Assembly (NCBI GenBank): GCA_937892695.1 | Contig: CALBJK010000158.1 | Span: 1 to 10,658 of the forward strand | Source of the DNA: an uncultured Prevotella sp. | GTDB lineage: Bacteria > Bacteroidota > Bacteroidia > Bacteroidales > Bacteroidaceae | DNA: 10,658 bases | Direction: 5' to 3' | In this document: piece by piece, positions 1-7,266 of the stretch | How the letters are laid out: each line of letters begins with the position of its first letter | Numbering within the stretch: the first letter of the stretch is position 1 | Notes under the pieces: model-generated | Databases searched by the model: none | Told to the model about the DNA's origin: nothing | The model's input: the letters and a program-made list of their open reading frames with translations, nothing else | Position numbers and translations under genes: made by a program

Positions 1-72
1 ATCAGTTGCTCTGTATGCGGGCTGTAGTTTGCAGGTTATTCCGTATTGTTCTTTTGGCGGACAAAATCGTTT

Positions 73-88
73 TACGAAAATTTTCGTA
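73..88. repeat. 16-bp perfect palindrome
   Basis: The sequence TACGAAAATTTTCGTA is a perfect inverted repeat with no central spacer. This form suits a dimeric DNA-binding protein better than an RNA hairpin, because there is no loop. It lies about 270 bp upstream of the first recognisable promoter and 54 bp before the 22-bp-period array. It is AT-rich, so chance occurrence cannot be excluded. Confidence 0.5.
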
Positions 89-142
89 CGCTTTTAGTCC
101 TTTGATTATCAATGGGTTACAACAGAATTGAAATCATGCTCT

Positions 143-230
143 GAAATGCGGCATTTCATCGTCCAATATGAGGCATATTAGAGCTTGAAATGCGGCATAT
201 TGGAACGCAAGAACGTGCATATTGGAATGT
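143..230. repeat. Four-unit palindromic tandem array, exact 22-bp period
   Basis: Four 15-bp cores start at 143, 165, 187 and 209, exactly 22 bp apart. They are GAAATGCGGCATTTC (7-bp arms, perfect), AATATGAGGCATATT (6-bp arms, perfect), GAAATGCGGCATATT (partly palindromic) and the degenerate AAGAACGTGCATATT. Each is followed by a 7-bp linker, ATCGTCC, AGAGCTT, GGAACGC and GGAATGT in order. Units three and four also share GCATATTGGAA. The pattern does not continue after 230 or convincingly before 143. A 22-bp period is about two helical turns, which would place all cores on one face of the DNA. The units are too short and too diverged for CRISPR. They could be binding sites for one protein or a degenerate intergenic repeat family. 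Confidence 0.75.
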
Positions 231-356
231 GGCTGAAAAATTGTTCTGTTCGTCGGTTCTTGGGCTAAAAACAATCGTAGAACTGATAGACTGACTCATT
301 ATTGTCTTTTGAATATTGGCGGAACGTAAAATCGCTACTTTTTATCGTAAAAATAT

Positions 357-387
357 TTTGCCAAAAGTTTATTTTCGATTATCTTTG
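357..387 (+). promoter_or_regulatory. Bacteroidetes-type promoter for the T9SS-domain gene
   Basis: A -33 box TTTG (357-360), a 19-bp spacer and a -7 box TATCTTTG (380-387) match the Bacteroidetes primary-sigma consensus fully. The predicted transcription start is near 391-395, leaving a leader of about 70 nt before the start codon at 464. Because uvrA begins only 31 nt after the first gene, this promoter probably drives both. Confidence 0.75.
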
Positions 388-406
388 CCGTTATTAAGAT
401 TGATTC

Positions 407-423
407 AAGAGAATACTTCTCTT
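407..423 (+). other. Short inverted repeat in the 5' leader
   Basis: AAGAGAA, a 3-nt loop TAC, and TTCTCTT form a 7-bp perfect stem between the predicted transcription start and the start codon. It could be a weak leader hairpin. No U-tract follows, so it is not a convincing terminator. Confidence 0.35.
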
Positions 424-463
424 TACTTTATGAACATTATACAAATTGACGATAGGGATGGCA

Positions 464-1180
464 ATGAATAAGATTTTCAAGCTGTTCGTGCTGCTGTCCG
501 TAATGGCGTGCCCGATGGCGATGTTGGCCGACGAGGTGCCGACAATCAATCCTACAGCAACGTTCCAGACTCCCGACGGCGACGAAACGGGTACGAGCTA
601 TTCGGGTTCGGCTCCGCTGACGGTGCGTTTCACGGCCAATGCCGAACATGTAGGCTCGTGGACGAGCCACTATGAGTGGCGTTTCATGCTCGAAGGCCAG
701 ACCACGCCTTATCTAGTAAGATACGAAGAAGATACGGAATACACCTTCTTGAAGGCCGGGCTGCACCGTATAGAACTTTATGCCACCTTCATTCAAGGTA
801 ATGACACTGTGGCCTACACGGAGGATTACTGGAAGGATGCCGAGCCGATAACCGTTTCTATTTCGGAGAGCAAGCTCGAAATGCCTAATGCCTTTTCGCC
901 CAACGGTGACGGCATAAACGACGTGTACAAGGCCAAGAGTGGCTACCAGAGTCTGGTAGAGTTTCATGCCTACATATTTAATAGGTGGGGGCAGAAGCTG
1001 TATGAGTGGACCGATCCCGCCGGAGGCTGGGATGGCAAGTATAAGGGCAGCGATGTCAAACCGGGTGTCTATTTTGTTCTGGTAAAGGCAAAAGGGGCGG
1101 ACGGTCGCAAGTTTAACATAAAACGTGATGTCAATCTGCTGCGGGGCTATACCGAAGGAACGGGTGTCCCGACCGAATGA
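464..1180 (+). CDS. Secreted protein with T9SS type B sorting (CHU_C) domain
   Basis: The 238-aa product has a signal peptide (residues 1 to about 22, MNKIFKLF then a hydrophobic stretch, probable cleavage after MAMLA), a beta-rich PKD-like middle (about 30-133), and a C-terminal gliding-motility-associated/T9SS type B sorting domain (about 140-228). Hallmarks of the last are PNAFSPNGDGIND (141-153), NRWGQKLYEW (173-182), GWDGKYKG (188-195) and GVYFVLVKAKG (201-211). Family knowledge says this domain directs export across the outer membrane by the type IX system. There is no enzymatic domain, so almost all of the mature protein is one beta-domain plus the sorting signal. I prefer ATG 464 because AGGG (454-457) lies 6 nt upstream; ATG 458 and TTG 446 are in-frame alternatives. 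A consensus promoter lies upstream and uvrA starts 31 nt downstream. The molecular role is unknown. Confidence 0.88.
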   Translation: MNKIFKLFVLLSVMACPMAMLADEVPTINPTATFQTPDGDETGTSYSGSAPLTVRFTANAEHVGSWTSHYEWRFMLEGQTTPYLVRYEEDTEYTFLKAGLHRIELYATFIQGNDTVAYTEDYWKDAEPITVSISESKLEMPNAFSPNGDGINDVYKAKSGYQSLVEFHAYIFNRWGQKLYEWTDPAGGWDGKYKGSDVKPGVYFVLVKAKGADGRKFNIKRDVNLLRGYTEGTGVPTE

Positions 1181-1211
1181 CGGCTTTATTGTTCAAGACT
1201 AAAGATGTAAG

Positions 1212-4064
1212 ATGGATAACGATAATATAAATGTTTGGGGCGCGAGAGTCCACAACCTGAAGAACATAGACGTAACCATTCCGCGCAACAGTCTGACCGT
1301 TGTCACCGGACTGAGCGGTTCGGGCAAGTCGTCGCTGGCGTTTGACACAATCTATGCCGAAGGACAACGCCGCTACATAGAGACATTCTCGGCCTACGCC
1401 CGCAATTTTCTGGGCGACATGGAGCGTCCCGACGTAGACAAGATAACGGGTCTCAGCCCGGTGATAAGCATCGAGCAGAAGACTACCAACAAGAATCCTC
1501 GTTCTACAGTCGGCACGACAACCGAAATATACGACTATCTCCGACTGCTTTTTGCCCGTGCCGGCGTGGCCTACAGCTATGCTACGGGCGAAAAGATGGT
1601 GAGATACACCGAAGAGAAAATACTCCAGATGATTGGCAGCGACTATGCCGGCAAGGCTATCTTTATTCTCGCTCCTGTCGTCAGACAGCGTAAGGGACAC
1701 TACCGGGAGCTGTTCGAGAGCCTGCGCCGCAAGGGCTATCTCTATGCCAGAGTCGACGGCGAGGTGAAAGAGATAGTAAGAGGCATGAAGACCGACCGCT
1801 ACAAAAACCACAACATTGAGGTGGTGGTTGACAAACTTGTAGCCCGTCCCGATTCGGAGGAACGTCTGCGCAAGAGCGTCGCTACCGCCATGAAGGAAGG
1901 CGACGGACTGATAATGATACTCGACAAGGAAAGCGGCAGTGCCAAATACTTCTCGAAACGGCTTATGTGTCCTACGACGGGCATATCCTACCGTGACCCT
2001 GCACCAAACATGTTCTCGTTCAACTCGCCCGAAGGTGCTTGCCCCAGATGCAAGGGTCTCGGCTATGTCAACGAGATAGACATCAACAAGGTCATACCTG
2101 ACCGTAGATTGTCTATCCGCGAAGGAGCCATCGTGCCGCTTGGAAAATACAAGAACCAGATGATTTTCTGGCAGATTGATGCCATTCTCCAGAAATATGA
2201 CTGCAATCTGAAGACCTCGGTCAAGGACATTCCCGATGATGCCCTTAATGAAATACTTTACGGCTCGTTTGAGAACGTGAAGATAAGCAAGGAACTTGTC
2301 CATACGTCGAGCGACTATTTCGTGGCGTTCGACGGAGTGGTAAAATATCTCCGCACTGTGATGGAAAATGACGAGTCGGCAAGCGGACAGAAATGGGCCG
2401 ACCAGTTTCTTGCTACGTGCGAGTGTCCCGAATGCCACGGCAAACGGCTCAACCGCGAATCGCTGTCTTATCGTATCTGGGACAAAAACATATCCGAACT
2501 GGCCGACATGGACATACGCCAGTTGCGCGATTGGCTCGACGAGGCCGAGGGACATCTTGACGAACGCCAGAAGAAGATTGCCGAAGAAATAGTCAAAGAA
2601 ATACGTACCCGACTCGATTTTCTGCTCGAAGTGGGGCTTGACTATCTGTCGCTCAACCGCCAGTCGGCTACACTTTCTGGCGGAGAGAGTCAGCGTATAA
2701 GGCTTGCTACACAGATAGGTTCGCAGCTGGTCAACGTGCTTTATATTCTCGATGAGCCTAGTATCGGGTTGCATCAGCGCGACAACGACCGGCTGATAAA
2801 GTCGCTCAAAGAGTTGCGCGACATTGGCAATACCGTAATCGTCGTGGAACACGACAAGGACATGATGCTCAATGCCGACTATATTGTGGACATCGGTCCT
2901 AAGGCGGGACGTAATGGCGGCGAGGTGGTGTTTGAGGGCACACCCAAGGAAATGCTCAAACAGCATACTATCACAGCCGACTATCTTAACGGGGTACGTA
3001 AGATAGAAGTGCCTAAGGTGCGCCGTAAGGGTAACGGACACAGCATCTGGATACATGGCGCGAGCGGCAACAATCTGAAAAACGTAGATGTAGAGTTCCC
3101 GCTCGGACGGCTCATTGTCGTTACGGGTGTGAGCGGTTCGGGCAAATCGACACTGATAAACGAAACGCTTCAGCCCATTCTCAGCCAGCATTTCTATAAG
3201 TCGCTGAAGAAACCGATGCCCTATAAGAGCATAGAGGGACTGGAGTTTGTCGACAAGGTTGTCAATGTCGACCAGTCGCCTTTGGGTCGCACTCCACGTT
3301 CAAATCCTGCCACTTACACAGGGGTGTTCAGCGACATACGTTCGCTTTTTGTCAATCTGCCAGAAGCCAAGATTCGTGGCTATAAGCCCGGACGCTTTTC
3401 TTTTAATGTAAAAGGCGGACGTTGCGAGGCTTGCGGTGGCAACGGATATAAGACAGTGGAAATGAATTTCCTGCCCGATGTTATGGTTCCGTGCGAAGTG
3501 TGTCACGGCAAACGATATAATCGCGAGACGCTTGAAGTGCGCTATAAAGGTAAGAGCATTGCCGACGTATTGGACATGACAATCAACCAGGCGGTCGAAT
3601 TTTTCGAGAACATACCAGTAATACTCCAAAAGATAAAGACAATACAAGATGTCGGGTTGGGATATATCAAGCTTGGACAACCGTCGACGACGCTGTCGGG
3701 AGGAGAGAGTCAGCGCGTGAAGCTTGCTACAGAACTGAGCAAGCGCGATACGGGCAAGACGGTTTACATTCTGGACGAACCGACGACGGGTCTGCACTTC
3801 GAAGACATCCGCATACTGATGGAGGTGCTTCAGAAACTTGTCGACCGTGGCAATACTGTCATCATCATCGAACACAACCTTGATGTGATAAAGCTCGCTG
3901 ACTATATTATCGACATGGGACCCGAAGGCGGACGAGGCGGCGGAATGGTTCTGACGACCGGCACTCCCGAGCAGGTGGCGGAAAGCAAGAAAGGATTTAC
4001 CCCTAAGTTCCTGAAGGAAGAGTTAAGAATCAGTCAGACACCCTCCGATTCTACAGCATCATAA
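1212..4064 (+). CDS. uvrA: UvrABC excinuclease subunit A
   Basis: This 950-aa protein is the ATP-dependent damage-recognition subunit of nucleotide excision repair. It scans DNA as a dimer and loads UvrB. Its length is close to that of E. coli UvrA (940 aa). Both ABC modules are complete: Walker A GLSGSGKS (33-40) with signature LSGGESQR (about 488) and Walker B LYILDEPSIGLHQRD; then Walker A GVSGSGKS (about 640), signature LSGGESQR (about 828) and Walker B VYILDEPTTGLHFED. The C-terminal zinc module has all four cysteines (C738, C741, C761, C764). In the first zinc module the C253-P-T-T256 motif lacks the second cysteine, while C277 and C280 remain. The gene sits 31 nt after the T9SS-domain gene, with no promoter visible in the gap and no SOS-like operator recognised. 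The 124 bp downstream hold only a weak hairpin. Confidence 0.98.
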   Translation: MDNDNINVWGARVHNLKNIDVTIPRNSLTVVTGLSGSGKSSLAFDTIYAEGQRRYIETFSAYARNFLGDMERPDVDKITGLSPVISIEQKTTNKNPRSTVGTTTEIYDYLRLLFARAGVAYSYATGEKMVRYTEEKILQMIGSDYAGKAIFILAPVVRQRKGHYRELFESLRRKGYLYARVDGEVKEIVRGMKTDRYKNHNIEVVVDKLVARPDSEERLRKSVATAMKEGDGLIMILDKESGSAKYFSKRLMCPTTGISYRDPAPNMFSFNSPEGACPRCKGLGYVNEIDINKVIPDRRLSIREGAIVPLGKYKNQMIFWQIDAILQKYDCNLKTSVKDIPDDALNEILYGSFENVKISKELVHTSSDYFVAFDGVVKYLRTVMENDESASGQKWADQFLATCECPECHGKRLNRESLSYRIWDKNISELADMDIRQLRDWLDEAEGHLDERQKKIAEEIVKEIRTRLDFLLEVGLDYLSLNRQSATLSGGESQRIRLATQIGSQLVNVLYILDEPSIGLHQRDNDRLIKSLKELRDIGNTVIVVEHDKDMMLNADYIVDIGPKAGRNGGEVVFEGTPKEMLKQHTITADYLNGVRKIEVPKVRRKGNGHSIWIHGASGNNLKNVDVEFPLGRLIVVTGVSGSGKSTLINETLQPILSQHFYKSLKKPMPYKSIEGLEFVDKVVNVDQSPLGRTPRSNPATYTGVFSDIRSLFVNLPEAKIRGYKPGRFSFNVKGGRCEACGGNGYKTVEMNFLPDVMVPCEVCHGKRYNRETLEVRYKGKSIADVLDMTINQAVEFFENIPVILQKIKTIQDVGLGYIKLGQPSTTLSGGESQRVKLATELSKRDTGKTVYILDEPTTGLHFEDIRILMEVLQKLVDRGNTVIIIEHNLDVIKLADYIIDMGPEGGRGGGMVLTTGTPEQVAESKKGFTPKFLKEELRISQTPSDSTAS

Positions 4065-4087
4065 AGTGGTGCATTGGCTACTTTGGT

Positions 4088-4104
4088 GCTGTCTTCGTGA
4101 CAGC
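4088..4104 (+). other. Small hairpin downstream of uvrA
   Basis: GCTGTC, loop TTCGT, and GACAGC form a 6-bp perfect stem 24 nt after the uvrA stop. It is followed by TGAAAGGG, not a U-run, so it is a poor intrinsic terminator. It might protect the 3' end of the uvrA message. I found no confident TTTG/TAnnTTTG promoter pair in 4065-4188; TATGTTTA (4163-4170) is a 7-of-8 match to the -7 box but lacks a good -33 partner. Confidence 0.35.
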
Positions 4105-4188
4105 TGAAAGGGTAATGGTAAAATCATTTGGTGGTAATGCTGATAATTTCAGAATTTTCATGTATGTTTACAAAAGGAAAATAGGAAT

Positions 4189-4758
4189 ATGAAAAAGGAA
4201 GATGATATAAAAAATGCCGTTGAGATAATGAAACAGGGTGGTGTGATACTTTATCCTACTGATACTGTGTGGGGAATAGGATGCGATGCAACAAATCCTG
4301 AAGCAGTTAAAAAAATCTATGAGATAAAGCATCGTGACGATTCGAAGGCTATGATTTGTCTTGTCGACTCAGACGCGCGGATGCAACGGTATGTGAGAAA
4401 CGTACCAAATGTGGGATGGGACATTATAGAGTTGGCCGAGAAGCCTACGACAATAATTCTTGACGATGCTGTCAATCTCGCTCCGAACCTGATAGCCGAA
4501 GACGGAAGCATTGCTTTGCGAGTCACTCGGGAGGCATTCTCTAAAGAGTTGTGCTTCCGTTTCCAGAAGCCAGTTGTCAGTACTAGTGCCAATATAAGCG
4601 GCGAACCGGCAGCTCAGAACTATTGTGACATCTCGCATGAGATTCTCGATGCCGTCGATTATGTATGCTGGACAAGAAGGCAGGAACATAAGCCTCATAC
4701 TCCGAGTAGCATCATAAAGCTCACTAAGGACGGAATTGTGACAATCATACGTAAGTGA
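4189..4758 (+). CDS. tsaC: Threonylcarbamoyl-AMP synthase, TsaC/YrdC/Sua5 family
   Basis: The 189-aa single-domain protein matches the YrdC fold in length (E. coli TsaC is 190 aa). The family uses L-threonine, bicarbonate and ATP to make threonylcarbamoyl-adenylate, which TsaD and partners transfer to A37 of ANN-decoding tRNAs (t6A). Visible motifs are PTDTVWGIGCDA (23-34), KHR plus SKAM (47-54) on the nucleotide-binding face, KPTTIIL (85-91), RVT (111-113) and STSANISG (131-138). It is the short form without the Sua5 C-terminal domain. The KHRDDSKAM segment is somewhat YciO-like, so a YciO-type paralogue is the main alternative. AGGA a few bases upstream supports ATG 4189. The CLC gene follows after 51 bp, probably in the same transcript. 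Confidence 0.9.
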   Translation: MKKEDDIKNAVEIMKQGGVILYPTDTVWGIGCDATNPEAVKKIYEIKHRDDSKAMICLVDSDARMQRYVRNVPNVGWDIIELAEKPTTIILDDAVNLAPNLIAEDGSIALRVTREAFSKELCFRFQKPVVSTSANISGEPAAQNYCDISHEILDAVDYVCWTRRQEHKPHTPSSIIKLTKDGIVTIIRK

Positions 4759-4809
4759 TTCCGTTTTGATTAATTACGGATAGCAGTATTTATTATTGAC
4801 TCAAAGTAT

Positions 4810-6615
4810 ATGGCGTTAGTAACAGTAGGACGGATGGCCGTTTTGACACAGAGGCTTGCCGAATGGCGCACACGTCATCTGTCAGACAGACAAATGACGG
4901 TGGTGCTGGCCTTTTTTATAGGATTTTTTGCATCTGTCGCGGCGTTTGTCCTTCATACGCTAATACGTGAAATACAGCTGTTCCTTACATCCAAGTTGCA
5001 ACTGTCCTCGTCTAACTGGCTCTTCCTCGTGCTTCCAGTTGTTGGAATCCTCTTCACTATGCTGTTTGTAAGATATGTTGTGAAAGATAATATTTCACAC
5101 GGAATCACACGAATACTTTATGCCATAGCCACAAAGAATTCACGCCTGAAGGCTCACAATTGCTGGACTTCTGTTGTAGCGTCGGCCATAACCATAGGAT
5201 TCGGTGGCTCCGTAGGTGCCGAAGCTCCTATCGTGCTGACCGGGTCGGCCATCGGTTCTAATCTAGGACAATTGTTCAAGATGGACAAGAAGACGCTCAT
5301 GCTGCTTGTCGGCTGCGGTGCTGCGGCTGCCATTGCTGGTATATTCAAGGCTCCTATTGCCGGACTTGTTTTCACTCTTGAAGTATTGATGGTTGATTTG
5401 AGTATGGCTTCTCTGATGCCAATACTCGTTGCGAGTGTCACGGCTACGTGTTTTACCTACATTTTTATGGGAAGCGAATCTCTGTTCTCCTTCCATCTTG
5501 ATGGGGCGTGGGTTCTCGACCGGGTCCCGGCGAGTATTCTTCTTGGAATAGCGTGCGGTCTCGTCAGTCTTTATTTTATAAGGGCAATGACCATGTGTGA
5601 GGGTGTCTTCTCGCAACTGAAAGATTACCGGTATACGAAACTGTTTCTGGGAGGCATCATGCTCAGTTCCCTGATATTCCTTTTCCCTGTACTTTACGGT
5701 GAGGGTTACGGTGCTGTAAATGTCTTGTTGGAAGGCAAAACCGAAACTGACTGGAATGTCATCATGGACAAGTCGCTTTTCTATGGACATGGTAATCTGT
5801 TGCTCTTGTACATTTCTCTCGTAATACTTTCCAAAGTGTTCGCTACTTCTGCTACAAACGGTGCCGGGGGATGTGGTGGTACTTTTGCTCCCTCACTTTT
5901 TATTGGCGGATTCAGCGGTTTTCTTTTTGCACGAATATGGAATATCTACCAGATAGGTGTGCATATTCCGGAGAAGAACTTCACTTTGCTGGGTATGGCA
6001 GGAGTGATGGCAGGGGTGATGCATGCTCCATTGACAGGAATATTCCTTATTGCCGAGATTACAAACGGATACAATCTTTTCATGCCGTTGATGATAGTTT
6101 GCATTTCGTCAGTTATGACAATAAGCATATTTGAGCCACACAGCATATACGCAATGCGACTTGCTAAACAAGGCAAGCTGATAACCCATCATACCGACCG
6201 TTCTGTATTGACCCTTATGAGTCTGGACAGTGTCATAGAAAAGGACTATAATGCAGTTACTCCGGATATGCCTCTCGGACAACTTGTCAATGTGATAAGC
6301 AAAAGCCATTCGAGTTTTATTCCCGTGCTCGACAAGGAGGGTAAGTTGGTTGGTGAAATAGATATCACTAAGATAAGACATATAATGTTCCGTGCCGAAC
6401 TTTACAACCGCTTTACCGTGGGGCAGCTTATGACACCAGTGTCTGCTCAGCTTACGCGCAATGATAAGATGGAAGATGTAATGCGCAAGTTCGACACTAA
6501 AAATACGAACTATTTGCCTGTTGTCAATCTTACCGGCAATCTTGAAGGCTATGTTTCGCGTACCAGAGTGTACAGTATGTACCGCAAAATGGTGGCTGAC
6601 TACTCGGACGAATGA
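4810..6615 (+). CDS. CLC-family chloride channel/transporter with two CBS domains
   Basis: The 601-aa inner-membrane protein has a CLC core (about 30-455) and a cytoplasmic CBS pair (about 478-528 and 538-592). Selectivity-filter motifs are visible: SHGIT (97-ish, the GSGIP position), GSVGAEAP (133-140) with the gating glutamate E138, GGTFAP (356-361), and Y447 in HSIY at the place of the central tyrosine. After APIAG (181-185) the helix reads FTLEVLM, which puts V192 where ClC-ec1 has its proton glutamate E203. CLC channels carry valine there, so a passive anion channel is plausible rather than an H+-coupled exchanger. The CBS pair probably senses adenine nucleotides, as in other CLCs. It follows tsaC by 51 bp and precedes the YiiX-like gene by 21 bp, consistent with one operon. 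Two T6 runs near 4912-4929 encode Phe-Phe pairs and are unremarkable. Confidence 0.95.
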   Translation: MALVTVGRMAVLTQRLAEWRTRHLSDRQMTVVLAFFIGFFASVAAFVLHTLIREIQLFLTSKLQLSSSNWLFLVLPVVGILFTMLFVRYVVKDNISHGITRILYAIATKNSRLKAHNCWTSVVASAITIGFGGSVGAEAPIVLTGSAIGSNLGQLFKMDKKTLMLLVGCGAAAAIAGIFKAPIAGLVFTLEVLMVDLSMASLMPILVASVTATCFTYIFMGSESLFSFHLDGAWVLDRVPASILLGIACGLVSLYFIRAMTMCEGVFSQLKDYRYTKLFLGGIMLSSLIFLFPVLYGEGYGAVNVLLEGKTETDWNVIMDKSLFYGHGNLLLLYISLVILSKVFATSATNGAGGCGGTFAPSLFIGGFSGFLFARIWNIYQIGVHIPEKNFTLLGMAGVMAGVMHAPLTGIFLIAEITNGYNLFMPLMIVCISSVMTISIFEPHSIYAMRLAKQGKLITHHTDRSVLTLMSLDSVIEKDYNAVTPDMPLGQLVNVISKSHSSFIPVLDKEGKLVGEIDITKIRHIMFRAELYNRFTVGQLMTPVSAQLTRNDKMEDVMRKFDTKNTNYLPVVNLTGNLEGYVSRTRVYSMYRKMVADYSDE

Positions 6616-6636
6616 CTTTTAAAGTTTAAGAATAAA

Positions 6637-7266
6637 ATGTTACGTCTCTTTATTTTATTGGTTTTATTCGCTCAGACTTTTGTTGTCTGGAGTCAAGATT
6701 TCTTGCATGAGGGCGATTTGCTCTTTTGTGTTTCCTCCAAAGGCAATGCCATAACCGATGTGACGCAAGGCATTGATGGAAGTTTGATAGACCATGTCGG
6801 CATTGTGCATAGAGCAAACGATAGCATCTTTGTACTTGAAGCAATACATAAAGGAGTCGTTTTGTCGCCGTTAGACAGCTTCCTTGTGAGTAACGACTCG
6901 CTTGTAATCGTCGCCCGTCTGCGTGATACAACCGGTGTGGCTTCGTCGGTCAATCGTGCCATGCGATATTTAGGTCGTCCATACGACTTCCTTTTCATGC
7001 CCGATGACAGCGCGATGTATTGTAGCGAACTAGTTCAGAAAACATATCGGAATGGTGCCGGACACGCTTTGTTCGGCACCATCCCGATGTCTTTTCACGA
7101 CACGACGGGCGCAGTGACTCCTTATTGGAAGGAATACTATGCCCGTCGTGGAAAGAATGTACCCGAGGGAGAGCCGGGCAGTAATCCCGGCCAGCTCTCA
7201 CGAAGTAAGAAAATACGAATACTCGGACGATTCAAAGATTTATGTTCATCGCAGCTCCGCAGATAA
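6637..7266 (+). CDS. Secreted YiiX/YaeF-like permuted papain-fold enzyme (C92-type)
   Basis: The 209-aa protein starts with a signal peptide (MLRLFILLVLFAQTFVVWS), probably cleaved to leave Q20 at the new N terminus, a residue Bacteroidetes favour there. The mature part shows the circularly permuted NlpC/P60-papain arrangement of the YiiX family: GDLLF (26-30), the His motif DHVGIV with H53, an acidic residue in VLEA (E68), then the Cys motif YCSELV with C129. His precedes Cys, as expected for the permuted fold. Family members are cysteine hydrolases or amidases of uncertain substrate (peptide or lipid amide bonds). A periplasmic or envelope role is inferred from the signal peptide; no lipobox cysteine is seen. 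It begins 21 bp after the CLC gene, probably in the same operon. Its last 35 bp overlap the 3' end of the convergent TonB receptor gene. Confidence 0.85.
   Translation: MLRLFILLVLFAQTFVVWSQDFLHEGDLLFCVSSKGNAITDVTQGIDGSLIDHVGIVHRANDSIFVLEAIHKGVVLSPLDSFLVSNDSLVIVARLRDTTGVASSVNRAMRYLGRPYDFLFMPDDSAMYCSELVQKTYRNGAGHALFGTIPMSFHDTTGAVTPYWKEYYARRGKNVPEGEPGSNPGQLSRSKKIRILGRFKDLCSSQLRR

Larger units (their letters stand above)
1..356. other. Non-coding intergenic region, left edge
   Basis: No convincing coding region is visible here. The plus-strand frames I read are broken by stops within about 40 codons and give no recognisable protein, and no gene tail from the left neighbour can be identified. The stretch holds a 16-bp palindrome (73-88) and a 22-bp-period palindromic array (143-230), listed separately. 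Positions 231-356 are AT-rich and otherwise featureless up to the promoter of the first gene. I saw no tRNA cloverleaf or known riboswitch core. Confidence 0.7.

Noticed and set aside
2..124. Tail of a gene entering from the left edge
   Set aside because: Two plus-strand frames are open for about 36-40 codons, but the translations are Cys/Phe-rich with no family features.
143..230. CRISPR array
   Set aside because: The units are 15 bp with 7-bp linkers, far shorter than CRISPR repeats and spacers, the cores diverge, and no cas gene is present.
1131..3191. 686-codon open frame antisense to uvrA
   Set aside because: Its codons are in exact register with uvrA codons, so it stays open simply because uvrA avoids TTA, CTA and TCA there. 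Its translation shows no recognisable domain, and uvrA is unambiguous.
3300..3875. 191-codon open frame antisense to the uvrA 3' half
   Set aside because: Same explanation as the longer antisense frame: a shadow of biased codon use, with no recognisable domain.
4088..4104. Intrinsic terminator of uvrA
   Set aside because: The 6-bp stem is real but no U-tract follows it, so it is listed only as a hairpin.
4759..4809. Separate promoter for the CLC gene
   Set aside because: TTTG at 4765 with TATTTATT at 4787 has an 18-bp spacer and two mismatches in the -7 box; co-transcription with tsaC is simpler.
4912..4929. Two T6 runs in the CLC gene as a phase-variation tract
   Set aside because: Both runs simply encode Phe-Phe in a membrane helix and are too short for efficient slippage.
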